Shown here: piece after piece, positions 27,891 to 37,359 of the stretch
Position numbering within the stretch: the first letter of the stretch is position 1
How the letters are laid out: every line of letters begins with the position of its first letter
NCBI GenBank assembly: GCA_046154585.1
Contig: JBJXDX010000135.1
Location: forward strand, 1-64,000
DNA from: CADEFX01 sp046154585
GTDB taxonomy: Bacteria; Pseudomonadota; Alphaproteobacteria; Rhizobiales; Hyphomicrobiaceae
Direction: 5' to 3'
Length of the DNA stretch: 64,000 bases
Notes under the pieces: generated by a model
The model's database searches: none
Seen by the model: the letters and a program-made list of their open reading frames with translations, nothing else
Told to the model about the DNA's origin: nothing
Made by a program: the position numbers and the translations under genes

Positions 27891-28433
27891 ATGCGAACAT
27901 GTATCAGAGAACTCCGGCCGCACAAATCCGCAATCCCCATCCTAAATGGGAATCTGGCGAACGTCATCGACCTCAAGGCGCGCGCCAACCAAGCGCATTG
28001 GAATGGGAAGGAACCAAAGTTTTGCGACCTCGAGCCGATGTTCGATGAATTCTGCGCCGAGCTCGAGTTGACCGCATCCGAGCTCGGCAAGCGTATCATG
28101 GCCTTGGGCGGCGTTGGTGTCAGAACGGCCGCCGGGGTCGCAACGATGACCCGCCTGCAAGCGGACCCCGTCACGGCAAAAGCCGGTGAGCATCTCAACA
28201 ATCTGATCGACAGATACCGGCTAGCGGTTCTCAGCGCCTACAAGGCTGTCGTCCTGGTCGCGGAAGCAGATGACCGCACGAGCGCAGAGCTTCTTACCCG
28301 ATTGGTTGATCTGCTCGAGAAGCAGCTGGCCGTGATCGAGGTCCAGACGAGGCGACGCGATCTCATGGACCATGATGGGCTTCTTGGCGCTGAATCCAGA
28401 GTCTCGACATGTTCTCACGCCGCGCTGAGTTAG
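27891..28433 (+). CDS. Dps-like ferritin-fold protein
   Basis: This is a 180-residue protein with the four-helix Dps layout: LNGNLANVIDLKARANQAHW, then MFDEFCAELELTASELGKRI, and ALGGVGVRT in the loop after helix B. Dps proteins store iron and protect DNA under starvation. The first ferroxidase His (AHWN) and the Asp of MFDE are kept, but the usual second His (as in HELFDE) is Glu here (L-E-P-M-F-D). The C-terminus has an extra ~25 residues without family resemblance. ATG 27891 is used; an in-frame TTG lies five codons upstream. Confidence 0.8.
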   Translation: MRTCIRELRPHKSAIPILNGNLANVIDLKARANQAHWNGKEPKFCDLEPMFDEFCAELELTASELGKRIMALGGVGVRTAAGVATMTRLQADPVTAKAGEHLNNLIDRYRLAVLSAYKAVVLVAEADDRTSAELLTRLVDLLEKQLAVIEVQTRRRDLMDHDGLLGAESRVSTCSHAALS

Positions 28434-28694
28434 TAATCGGGAAGTGAGAAAAGAACCAGCAAAGGCCAAGAGTTGAAATCGAACTCTGGTTTGGAGATTT
28501 GCGCCCACATTTTCTACTGAGCTGCGAGGATACACTTTCTTCGAAAAGCGGCGCATAGGTAGAAATACCGTGCCTCTTGCGGGCGAGCCAGGGAAGACAC
28601 ATATGGCCACATGACGCCAAAGGTCGGCGGACAGGGGACGCCTGAGTCTCCCAAGCGGCATTCCACGCAGAGTGGCACTCTTCAGAGGACTCCC

Positions 28695-29456
28695 ATGCAA
28701 AGTCATGACCAGACCCGATACGCCGCCGGCGCAGGCGTCGCGCGATCTCCAACGGAGATTGACCAGGGCCTGCGCGCCTTCATGCTCGGCGTTTACAACA
28801 ACATGTCATTCGGCCTAGCCGTCACGGGCCTTGTCGCGCTCGGCACCTATATGCTCGCGACGACGACCGGCGTGGACGGCCGTTTTGCCCTGACAGCTTT
28901 CGGCCAAGCGATTTATGTGAGCCCGCTCAAGTGGGCAGTCATTCTTGCGCCGCTCGCTTTCGTGTTCCTGTTCTCCTTCCGACTTGAGCACATGAGCGCG
29001 AGCGCCGCGCGGACACTGTTCCTTGTCTTCTCGGGCGTAATGGGCCTGTCGCTGTCTTCGATCTTCGTTATCTTCACGGGTCAGTCGATCACGCAGGTGT
29101 TCTTCATCACAGCGGCAACGTTTGGCGGGTTGAGCCTTTACGGCTACACCACCGAGCGCAGTTTATCGGCGATGGGCTCGTTCCTGATCATGGGCCTGGT
29201 CGGGCTCATCATCGCCGCGCTCGCCAACTTGTTCCTGCAGTCGAGCGGGCTCGCCTTCGCCGTTTCCGTGATCGGTGTTCTCATTTTCGCTGGATTGACG
29301 GCCTGGGACACGCAGCGCCTGAAGGAGATGTACGTTTCCGGCAACATGGACGGCGAGACCGCCTCCAAGGCGTCGGTCTCGGGCGCGCTGTCGCTGTACC
29401 TCAACTTCATCAACATGTTCCAGATGCTGCTGTCGCTTTTTGGTTCCCGCCGGTAG
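28695..29456 (+). CDS. Bax inhibitor-1 family membrane protein
   Basis: This is a 253-residue, seven-helix protein of the BI-1/YccA (TMBIM) family. The C-terminal part with AGLTAWDTQRLKEMY and LYLNFINMFQMLLSLFG is the family hallmark and includes the conserved Asp. Bacterial members interact with the FtsH protease or act as pH-dependent Ca2+ leaks. ATG 28695 is chosen because GAGGA lies just upstream. No operon partner is obvious: flanking intergenic regions are 261 and ~360 bases. Confidence 0.9.
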   Translation: MQSHDQTRYAAGAGVARSPTEIDQGLRAFMLGVYNNMSFGLAVTGLVALGTYMLATTTGVDGRFALTAFGQAIYVSPLKWAVILAPLAFVFLFSFRLEHMSASAARTLFLVFSGVMGLSLSSIFVIFTGQSITQVFFITAATFGGLSLYGYTTERSLSAMGSFLIMGLVGLIIAALANLFLQSSGLAFAVSVIGVLIFAGLTAWDTQRLKEMYVSGNMDGETASKASVSGALSLYLNFINMFQMLLSLFGSRR

Positions 29457-29818
29457 TAAGCAGTCGCGTCTGACGGACTCGGGAAAGCCCTCCTATCCGC
29501 TCTCGACGAAGATCGTCGCCAGCCCGCGCCAATTCTGGCCTGACGGTGTTCGTGCGGTCCGGGAGGAGCCGAACGTGCAACGATTTCGCAGGCACGGCTG
29601 ATGCTGAGCGCACCCAGTCATGACGAGCCACCATTCCGAGAGCATGGCTGATGCTCCTACCTGACCGCTAATCCAACGCAACCACGGCCGTCAAGAACGT
29701 GGGCTTGCCAACCCCGGATTGGCTTAGAAGATTGCAGGGGCGCAACATAGACCCGACGAATTGGCAGGGGAGCCAGACCTGGATTTCCAGATCGCTGAGC
29801 GCCGTTCACAACGAATGA
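29457..29818. other. Non-coding stretch between Bax1-I gene and IS630 element
   Basis: No convincing gene. Two similar short segments occur (GCACGGCTGATGCT at ~29591 and GCATGGCTGATGCT at ~29641). No operator or terminator was recognised. Confidence 0.4.
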
Positions 29819-29820
29819 TA

Positions 29821-29836
29821 CGGACTCCGGCTGATC
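29821..29836 (+). repeat. IS630 left terminal inverted repeat
   Basis: CGGACTCCGGCTGATC, preceded by TA. It pairs with 30986-31001. Confidence 0.8.
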
Positions 29837-30903
29837 ACTTCCGTGGCGCCGTTTGAGCCTTGAGCCGCGGCAACCAGTGGAAGAGCGTGCTGTCGCGGAT
29901 CATGGCCTGCTGCTGCATGAGCGCGACGCAGCGCTCGCCTACCACTTGGTCGAGGTCGCCGATGGTTTCGAAGTAGCGATTGACCAGCGGCTCGTCGACG
30001 AACGCCCACAGATGCTCGGCCGGTTGCAGCTCGGGACTGTGGGCAGGCTGGAACACGAGCTTGATGCCATCCGGCACGACGAGGTTCTCGGGTCCATGCC
30101 AGCCGGCATTGTCGAGCTGCAGCACGATGCGCTTGTTCGGCCCCGCGCCGACCGATTTGGCGAAGTCGGCTAGCACCAGTTCGAAGTAAGCCTTGCAGAT
30201 GTTATTGGAGACGTTCCACACCGTGCGGCCGCTCGCGGGCTCGACGAAGCTCGTCACATAGAGCCATTCGAAGCGATGATGGCCGACCGCCACGGGCCGC
30301 TCGCCGATCGGCGCCCACACCCCGCGTGTGATCGGCTTCAGGCCGATGCGATGCTCGTCCGTCGCCCAGATCTCGATCGTCGCGCCGGGATGCTTGCGCC
30401 GCTCGTCCGCGGCGGCGCGCTGGAGCTTTTTTTGAGCCGGGCACGATCCGCCTCGCTGGCCGTCTGCGGATGGCGCGGCCGCGGCTGCTGGATCGAGTAG
30501 CCGATGGCGATGAGCGCATCCCAGCCGCGCTAGTCGTGCGCCGCCTTGAGCCCGTGATACTGCGCCAGCCAGCGCGCGATCTTCGGGCCCGACCACCGGC
30601 CGCCATCGTCCGGCGGCGTCTGCAGACGCTCCTTCAGCTCACCGAGCGCATCCGGCGTCAGGATCGTCGGCTCGGTGCCGTTGTTGGCGCGCTGATCGCC
30701 AAGCTGGCTCGGGCCACCCTCGTTGTAGCGTTTGATGAGGATGCGCACCCAGCGCGTCGAGAACGACAGCAGCTCTGCCGTCTCTTCGATGTCATAGCCC
30801 CGCGACAGCAGCCGTGAAAGTGGCTCTTCGCAATCGGTTCAGTCGCTGTGCGGTAGCCGTGCTCGAGTTCGGCGCTCGAAAGATGCGGCCTGACGGCGGT
30901 CAT
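29835..30903 (-). pseudogene. IS630-family transposase, broken
   Basis: Catalytic pieces are clear: WATDEHRIGL, then LQLDNAGWHGP, then HSPELQPAEHLW, giving the D-D-E triad in the frame 29835-30596. The N-terminal helix-turn-helix part (WVRILIKRYNEGGPSQLGD) is in another frame. Lesions are a small deletion and frameshift around 30815-30825, a TAG at 30530-30532, and a -1 frame change at a run of seven A (minus strand, 30427-30433). The last could be a slippage site of the original element, because IS630 relatives can use one. The TAG and the deletion indicate that the copy is inactive. Confidence 0.85.
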
Positions 30904-30985
30904 GATCGTGCCCCCTTGGACGACTCACGACCCCTTCATCTAACTGCTTCGATTCCAAATGGGAATCCCGCAAATAGCCTGAATC

Positions 30986-31001
30986 AATCAGCCGGAGTCG
31001 G
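30986..31001 (-). repeat. IS630 right terminal inverted repeat
   Basis: On the minus strand this reads CCGACTCCGGCTGATT, with two mismatches to the left end, and is followed on the plus strand by TA. Confidence 0.8.
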
Positions 31002-31100
31002 TATGACTTGAACAAATTTTGGCGCGCATAGCTCCGACATTTCCCAGCTGGCGACGAACAACTGCACCGTCGCCTGCCTGGCTCGCGCCTCGCGCCAGCC

Positions 31101-31535
31101 TCATGCCCAGTTTAGAGTGATAGCTGCGAGGATGAGGTACCGTCCGATCTTGGCGATAGCGACGAGGATCAGGAATGTAGGCAATGGCTCTCGCAGGACG
31201 CCAGCGATGAGGGTCAACGGATCGCCGATGATGGGCGCCCAACTCAGCAGGAGCGACCATTTCCCGTAGCGGCGATACCATCGGTGCGCTCGCTCCAGCT
31301 GTGACTTCCTTGCCGGAAACCATGACCACTCGCGGAATCGCTCGATGCCGCGTCCAAGCAGCCAGTTGATCATCGACCCGAGCACGTTGCCGACGCTAGC
31401 CACGGTGATGAGCAGCCAAGGCGAATAGTCAGCGAGCAGCAGCCCGACCAGGACCGCTTCCGACTGCATCGGCAGGACGGTTGCGGCAGCGAACGCTGCC
31501 ATGAATAGGCCGGCATAGACGGCAAGATCGGTCAT
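31101..31535 (-). CDS. YqaA-family (DedA-related) membrane protein
   Basis: This is a 144-residue integral membrane protein. The early segment with LPMQSEAVLVGLL, the glycine-rich SVGNVLGSMINWLLGRG and the later W-A-P-I-I-G-D-P-L-T-L-I-A-G are typical of the YqaA/SNARE-associated family, distantly related to DedA lipid scramblases. It follows the MFS gene on the same strand with a 38-base gap, so the two may be co-transcribed. Confidence 0.85.
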   Translation of the reverse strand: MTDLAVYAGLFMAAFAAATVLPMQSEAVLVGLLLADYSPWLLITVASVGNVLGSMINWLLGRGIERFREWSWFPARKSQLERAHRWYRRYGKWSLLLSWAPIIGDPLTLIAGVLREPLPTFLILVAIAKIGRYLILAAITLNWA

Positions 31536-31573
31536 CGCGCGGCCATTGTCCTACCGAGGTTCGTGGAGGGGCC

Positions 31574-32896
31574 TCATGTCGAGCGCGGCCATTCGGGATG
31601 ATGGCTGTCGATGACATAGGCGTGAACGTGCTGATGGCCGTTGTCGACCCGCGCCGTATCGGCGAGGTGCGGGTGGTTTGAGTCGAGTGTGCCATGGACA
31701 TGCTCGATCGCTTCCGGATCGTGTGCCGGCCATAGCCGCATCGCGACGAGCACGGCCACGGCCGCGATCAGCCCGAGCGTCGCAAAAGTGAACGACAAGC
31801 CGGCCTTGGCGCCGAGCCAACCCGCGACGGGATAGGTGATCAGCCAGCAGGCATGCGAGAGCGCGAATTGTGCGGCAAACAGCGCCGGACGATCCTCCGG
31901 CTGCGAGGATTGCCGCAGCAGGCGGCCGGATGGCGTCTGGGCCAGCGAGTATCCAAGACCGAGCGCGAACCAGAGTGGAAGCAGCAGTCCGAAATTGGGA
32001 ACTAAGCTGCCGATGAACAATCCAGCGACCAAGGCGGCTGCTCCCGCCAGCATAGCGGTACGGTCCGGAACCTCATCGAGAAGACGCGGCAGGAGAAGCG
32101 CCGCGACCATCGAGCCACCTCCAAACGCTGCCAGCGCGAGCGCCGTCGCACGCTGGCTCAGACCGTACTCCGCCTGCACCAGCACCACGGTGTTGACGAT
32201 CACCATGGCGCTTGCGGCAGCGACTGCGAGGTTGAGCGCAAGCAGCCCGCGCAAACGTGGCGTGGCGAGGTAGATGCGCAGGCCACGCGTCGTGCGGTCG
32301 TAGATGCCGCGACGCCCGGTCGCCTTTGGACTCGGTAACAAGACCGAGACGACGAGCGCTGCTGAGGCAAGGAAGCCGACTACGGTGCCCGCGAACAGGC
32401 TGTGGAAGCTGATGATAGTAAGCAAGGCCGCCGCCAGCATCGGACTGACGACGCTTTCGAGGTCATATGCAAGACGCGAGAGGGAGAGCGCTCGCGTGTA
32501 TTCCTTCTCGTCCGGCAGCACGTCGGGAATGGTCGCCTGGAAGGTTGGCGTGAAGGCGGCGGACGCCGATTGTAGGACGAAAATCAGGACATAGACTTCC
32601 CAAATTTGCGTCACGAACGGCAGAGCCAAGGCCACCGCCGCACGCACCAGGTCGAGCGAGACCAGCATCATGCGCCGCGGCAGGCGCTCGGCAAAGGCAC
32701 CTGCGACCGGCGCTACGCCGACATAGGCGATCATCTTTATGGCGAGCGCCGTACCGAGTACCGCACCAGCATTGGGGCCGGCGAGATCATAGGCCAGAAG
32801 TCCGAGCGCGACGGTGGCGAGGCCCGTGCCGACCAGGGCGATGACCTGGGCGAGAAAGAGATGACGATAGCTGCGGTTGGCAAGTACTTGCAGCAC
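31574..32896 (-). CDS. MFS exporter with His-rich C-terminal tail
   Basis: This is a 440-residue major facilitator with about twelve helices. MLQVLANRSYRHLFLAQVIA at the start and the conserved D-x-x-x-R/ERLPRRMM loop between TM2 and TM3 fit the drug/metal exporter MFS group. The last ~50 residues after the final helix contain ten His (for example EHVHG and GHQHVHAY), as in nickel/cobalt exporters such as NreB-type proteins. The tail suggests a cytosolic metal-binding role. Substrate is inferred only. It lies upstream of the YqaA-like gene. Confidence 0.85.
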   Translation of the reverse strand: MLQVLANRSYRHLFLAQVIALVGTGLATVALGLLAYDLAGPNAGAVLGTALAIKMIAYVGVAPVAGAFAERLPRRMMLVSLDLVRAAVALALPFVTQIWEVYVLIFVLQSASAAFTPTFQATIPDVLPDEKEYTRALSLSRLAYDLESVVSPMLAAALLTIISFHSLFAGTVVGFLASAALVVSVLLPSPKATGRRGIYDRTTRGLRIYLATPRLRGLLALNLAVAAASAMVIVNTVVLVQAEYGLSQRATALALAAFGGGSMVAALLLPRLLDEVPDRTAMLAGAAALVAGLFIGSLVPNFGLLLPLWFALGLGYSLAQTPSGRLLRQSSQPEDRPALFAAQFALSHACWLITYPVAGWLGAKAGLSFTFATLGLIAAVAVLVAMRLWPAHDPEAIEHVHGTLDSNHPHLADTARVDNGHQHVHAYVIDSHHPEWPRST

Positions 32897-33303
32897 AACG
32901 GACCCTCAGCCGCCCGCCGGTGCGGGCGTGATCGCGGACGGGACAATGCAATTTCCAGACGGTTGAGATGCCGAGCCGGCGGTACCTTTGTACTGCCGCC
33001 GGCTCGATTGACCTCAACAAAACCCTACTTCACTCTAAATCGCGCAGAGACGCCATGCCCGTCCTCGGTCTTACCCGACAAAAGCACAATCGCACCCTTT
33101 GTGAGCGGTTGGGCGAGCTGCCCAACGTGAAGCGCGCTAACCCGGAGCACGATGCAATCAGCGGCCTCGCAGCCAAAGGAGCGTCGATCGCGCATAGCTG
33201 AGGGCCATAGCGACGACTGGCAAGAAAGCGAAAAGCGCTATTTGGGCCATCGCCAGGTCACGTTCCTTTCAGGTCACCGATTTGTCCGAAAATATCCGGA
33301 GCG
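32897..33303. other. Non-coding stretch, promoter side of MFS gene
   Basis: No supported gene. It should contain the MFS promoter. No metal-regulator palindrome could be identified by eye. The usp remnant begins at its right side. Confidence 0.35.
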
Positions 33304-33974
33304 ATCATCCAGAGCGGCCTCGACACGTATCGCAAGACAGGCGAGGGCATTGATCTGGCGTTTGAGCGTGCCGCTGCTGGCCTGCCTATTGTCGCCGAGT
33401 GGCGCCTCTACGAGGCGAAGCGGCCTGGTTACATGGAGGCCGTCCTCGACCATGCACGCACAGCGGAGCTCGTGATTGCCGCGCAGAAGGAGAGCGATTG
33501 GGATTATGCCGACATGTTCGACGTTCCCGACTGGCTTGCCCTTGAGAGCGGTCGCCCGGTGCTCATCGTGCCGAAGAGCGGCGAGATTCGGACCCTTGCT
33601 GAACGCATTCTCGTAGGCTGAAACAACAGCCGCGAATCGGCACGGGCCGTCTTCGACGCCTTGCCGCTGCTGCGGACCGCGAAGGAGGTCCTGATCCTGT
33701 GCGTCGAGGAGCCTGACAAACCGCTCGAGACCTACCGGGAGCCGAGATCTGCGCGGCACTGGCGCGTCACGGCGTCAATTGCGTCGCCGACAACATCAAG
33801 CCCGCAGGGCGCAGAGAGTCCGGTGAGGAGCTGCTTGAGCAAGTTGCCAACCACGATTGCGACCTGCTGGTCATGGGGTGCGCCGGACGCTCCCGCCTTA
33901 GCGAGTTCATCCTTGGCGGCGCTTCGCGGCACGTCTTGCAGCGCGCGACAGTGCCCGTGCTTATGTCCCACTGA
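33304..33974 (+). pseudogene. Broken two-domain universal stress protein
   Basis: The sequence matches the Usp at 19425-20261. AEWRLYEAKRPGYMEAVLDH and SDWDYADMFDVPDWLALESG are in one frame. A TGA at 33619-33621 replaces the Trp codon of the paralogue's V-A-W-N-G. The remaining domain (AEICAALARHGVNC onward to VPVLMSH) continues after a frameshift near 33738. The first ~60 codons, including the start, are missing. At least three inactivating lesions are present. Confidence 0.83.
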
Positions 33975-34179
33975 GCATGCACATCAAGCGCTCAAATCCG
34001 CAGCTGTCAAGCGATCTGGTCGCCGAACCCGAAGGGCCCTTGTTTATCTCCAGTACAGTTGCGCAGCGCCGTGCGTATCGGCGATGCTCGTTCGCGGTAG
34101 GTCTCGGCATCGCGCCAGAGACCGTCGAGCACACACTCGAACGGATTCTTGTAAGACTCTAGAACACCGGCAGGTACGG

Positions 34180-34887
34180 ATGAGGCCTACCATCTTCACG
34201 TGCGTAATCTGCGCATACAACGAGGCCCAGCGCATTGGTGAGGTACTCTGCGTTGTCGCAACACACCCGGTGCTCAACGAGGTGATCGTCGTCGACGACG
34301 GCTCGACCGACAACACTGCAGACATTGTCCGTTCCTTTCCGTCCGTACGGCTCATTTCCTCTGCCGAGAACCACGGCAAGAGCCGAGCATTCGCAGAAGC
34401 GGTGAGAGCAGCGAAGAACGACTACATCATGTGTCTAGATGCAGATCTGAAACATTTAACGGCAGCGAATATCACAGAATTGGCAGAGCCGGTCTTGTCG
34501 AGGCATTTCGATATGTCGATCTCCGTTCGCAAGAACAGCCTCGCGATCTATCGCTGGATCGGGTTCGATTTCGTCTCCGGGGAGCGTGTCATTCCAAAGC
34601 GAATTGTTGCGGCATGTCTCTCCGAGATCGATAGGCTGCCGCGCTTCGGCATCGAGGTTTACATGAATGAGCGCATCATCAAAGAGCGGCTCAAAATCGC
34701 GGTCGTCACCTTGGAGAATGTCGACAACACCCGCAAAACCGAGAAGTTGGGGTTGTGCAGGGGAACGTTCGCTGATTGGAAAACGGCACTCGATGTTCTT
34801 AGAGTGATATCCCCGCTTGAGGTTGTGCGACAGAACTATCGCATGCGCGCTCTCGCGTGGCCGAAGCGCGCACGAGATTCATTTTGA
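34180..34887 (+). CDS. Family 2 glycosyltransferase
   Basis: This is a 235-residue GT-A fold enzyme. CVICAYNEAQRI opens the domain, VIVVDDGSTDNT binds the nucleotide sugar, and LDADL is the metal-binding DxD-type motif. The frame stays open upstream into the dead usp, so the start was set at ATG 34180 immediately before the conserved fold. It lacks membrane helices and is short for a polysaccharide synthase. Sugar donor and acceptor are unknown. Its last 89 bases overlap the oppositely oriented GT4 gene. Confidence 0.85.
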   Translation: MRPTIFTCVICAYNEAQRIGEVLCVVATHPVLNEVIVVDDGSTDNTADIVRSFPSVRLISSAENHGKSRAFAEAVRAAKNDYIMCLDADLKHLTAANITELAEPVLSRHFDMSISVRKNSLAIYRWIGFDFVSGERVIPKRIVAACLSEIDRLPRFGIEVYMNERIIKERLKIAVVTLENVDNTRKTEKLGLCRGTFADWKTALDVLRVISPLEVVRQNYRMRALAWPKRARDSF

Positions 34888-35863
34888 ACGCCGCCGCCGA
34901 GGCGTCCCAAGAGTACTGGAGCGCCTTCTCACGACACTTGGTGCGATTAAGCGAAAGACACGCCAGCGCGGCTATCCTCAAATCGTCGTCCAAGACGCCG
35001 TCAACACCGTTATCGATGACATCATGCGGGCCCATGACATCATGTGCAGCAACGGGAATGCCACATGCGAGCGCTTCCAGAATGACGAGCCCGAAGGTCT
35101 CTGTGCGCGATGGAAATACCAGGACATCACAGATCGACAGCCAATCGACAAGTTCCTGGCCGTGCTTATAGCCCAGGAAGATCGCCTGAGTTTCGAAGCG
35201 CGCTTGCAGGCGTTTTCGCTCGGGCCCGTCGCCGACGACGAGCTTGGTACCAGGCAAATCCAATTTCAGGAATTCTTCAGGATTCTTCTCGGGTGCTAGC
35301 CTGCCGAAAAAGAGGAACACGGGTTTGGGGAGCGACAAGCCGGGTGATGCATTCCGGACAAAGAATGCGGTGTCCACACCCAGCGGCCAAAGCGTGAGGT
35401 TGCGGAACCCGTGTGCTTCGAGCGCACATTTCAGACCGGGCGTCGCCACCATCGTGCACGTCGTAGCGCAATGAAATCTCCGCAACAGTGCCTGCACCAG
35501 CCGCGACAACGAGGGAGCTCGCAAATGTCCGTAGAGATGAAAATGCGTGTGGTAGGAAGTCGTGAAGCACCAGCCGTAACGGCGACAGAGCGCGCGAGTG
35601 CCCCAACCTAGGGGGCCTTCTGTTGCGACATGTATAAAGTCTGGCGCTTCCGACCTCAGCATGCAGCGTATGCGTCGGCGGGGTAATAGCGCAAGATGTA
35701 TTTCCGGGTACCCCGGCAGCGGCACACTGCGAAAAAGTCCGGGGTGCATGACCACAACTTCGAAGCCATCCCGTTCGAGAGTTTCTTTCATCTTTTTCAG
35801 CGCAGTCACGACGCCATTGACTTGCGGGTGCCAGGCGTCGGTCACGAGCAGCAGCTTCGCCAT
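34799..35863 (-). CDS. Family 4 glycosyltransferase
   Basis: This is a 354-residue GT-B enzyme. The N-terminal LLLVTDAWHPQVNGVV loop and the C-terminal donor site S-R-T-E-T-F-G-L-V-I-L-E-A-L-A (E-x7-E motif) are diagnostic of group 1 glycosyltransferases. HTHFHLYGHL lies in the acceptor half. It resembles GDP-mannose-dependent mannosyltransferases that modify lipids, but donor use is a guess. It converges on and overlaps the GT2 gene, so the pair is not an operon though possibly one pathway. Confidence 0.88.
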   Translation of the reverse strand: MAKLLLVTDAWHPQVNGVVTALKKMKETLERDGFEVVVMHPGLFRSVPLPGYPEIHLALLPRRRIRCMLRSEAPDFIHVATEGPLGWGTRALCRRYGWCFTTSYHTHFHLYGHLRAPSLSRLVQALLRRFHCATTCTMVATPGLKCALEAHGFRNLTLWPLGVDTAFFVRNASPGLSLPKPVFLFFGRLAPEKNPEEFLKLDLPGTKLVVGDGPERKRLQARFETQAIFLGYKHGQELVDWLSICDVLVFPSRTETFGLVILEALACGIPVAAHDVMGPHDVIDNGVDGVLDDDLRIAALACLSLNRTKCREKALQYSWDASAAAFKMNLVRASATRERACDSSVAQPQAGISL

Positions 35864-37359
35864 CGATTGCCTTCCTTAGCGGTTCAAACCGAACTTGCAG
35901 CAAGCCGCACTCATCCTATGACTGTGTTGTGTTTGTCAGACAAGTGCTCGGATCACCACAAGGATCCCACCGTCACAGATCGCCTTCGCAACGTAACCGC
36001 AGCCGACTTCGTGCGCGCCGCGCCAAAGGCAGCGGGCACAAGGACGCTAACGGGATCAAAGCGGCGAGTATCAGGGCGGTCCGGCCCAATCCTCCGGTTG
36101 ATGTGCACCGCCTCATGGTATTGCGCCGGCGGAAAGTCGCGATCGATGCCGTCCCGACGAGGCGCGTAGAGTTGCCCTTCCTGCTGGTGCATCGCAGTTC
36201 TGGTCGCTTCGGACGCGCAGTTTCATCGTCAAACATTAGCTTCCCAGTGGCTTTGGATGGTGCCACGTGGCAAACTTCGGCGGTCCACGGCCAAGCTCGC
36301 CTGGCATCACCACCGCCGCCTGCGCGTGCCCGTGGACAGACGCATAGACGGGATACGCAGGTCCAATTCCGCGAGGCGAGATGATGTCTGCATTTTGCAG
36401 GTGGCTAATGCTAAGCGGGCGCATCGTCGATCCACTCCCATTGAATTGTCGAGCAGGGATATTCTGTATGTGAACTCACGACGCGGCCGGAGCCGACGCG
36501 GGGCGCAGGGCATGCCCCTATCCAAGAGACCGCAGACACCGAGGGCGGGGGGCCCGATCGTCACGGCGGTCTCCATCGGCGTCAGACCCAGTTCGTGTCA
36601 TCCTCCTCGGTGTTCCTCAGGGACCAGATGAGGCCTTGCTGAGATGCCCTGTCATCGCGGTTGGAGAAATGGTCAGTTCTTGGTGCCCGCCGTGTCCCGG
36701 ATGGCCGCGACGACCTGCCCTGGCTCAGCAGGGGCACCGCACCACACGCCCAGCAAAACATGGGGCCCAGCGATGATTGTTTCCAATTGCTTCATCATCG
36801 AGCTATGATTTAGTGTATCAATCAACGACGACGCTCGCTATCGGCCCGATGCAAGCGCCGCCGGCACCGCTAGTCTAGCCGCCCTTTCTCAACGGAGATA
36901 GGAGCATCGGGGCCGCGACTCAGCGATAGTTGTTGTGGACCAACGACTTCTCTGAGAGCGGAGATCGGCCGCGATGCGCACAGACTGTGTTTCCCTCGGG
37001 TGAAGTGCTCACCGAATGCTTACTTCTAGTCGGCAGTTCGGACACTTCGGATACTTGCGGGGGCATTTCGCCCGTGGTGTCGCGCCTGGGCCAGAGCGCC
37101 TCGGCGACACGGGCCGGTGCCTGTGACATTCACCTTTGGCGAATCCTGCGGCATGGAACTTCTCCGCGATGGTTTCATTGTCGGCCCACCGCTCGATCAC
37201 ACCCAAGGCAATGGTGGCGCGATAGCGTCGGCCGCAGCGGACTGTGAACGCAGCAATGGCAAGAGCCTTCCGCTCAGGCAGCCGTCGCCGTTCAGGCGCA
37301 GCAAACGAGGGCCACCGCCGACATGACCCGATCAGCCTGGTTACCGGTGCGACGATCCT
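35864..37359. other. 1.5-kb stretch without a supported gene
   Basis: Several open frames of 60-150 codons occur on both strands, but none has a recognisable domain, a ribosome-binding site and plausible composition together. A 41-codon frame on the minus strand (36673-36798, beginning MMKQLETIIAG) is the most protein-like, with no Shine-Dalgarno. The segment 36770-36850 is locally AT-richer. It may be decayed coding DNA like its surroundings. Confidence 0.4.

Larger units (their letters stand above)
29819..31003. mobile_element. Decayed IS630-family insertion sequence
   Basis: The ends are recognisable. Left inverted repeat CGGACTCCGGCTGATC (29821-29836) matches the reverse complement of 30986-31001 at 14 of 16 positions. 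Each is bordered by the dinucleotide TA (29819-29820 and 31002-31003), the target duplication of IS630/Tc1-mariner elements. The element is about 1.18 kb with one transposase gene on the minus strand carrying several lesions. Confidence 0.82.

Noticed and set aside
30427..30433. Treating the transposase as functional by programmed frameshifting
   Set aside because: The A7 run could be a slip site, but an upstream TAG and an N-terminal deletion also break the gene.
36673..36798. A 41-codon minus-strand frame beginning MMKQLETIIAG
   Set aside because: No ribosome-binding site, no recognisable family, and it sits in a stretch of decayed or non-coding DNA.
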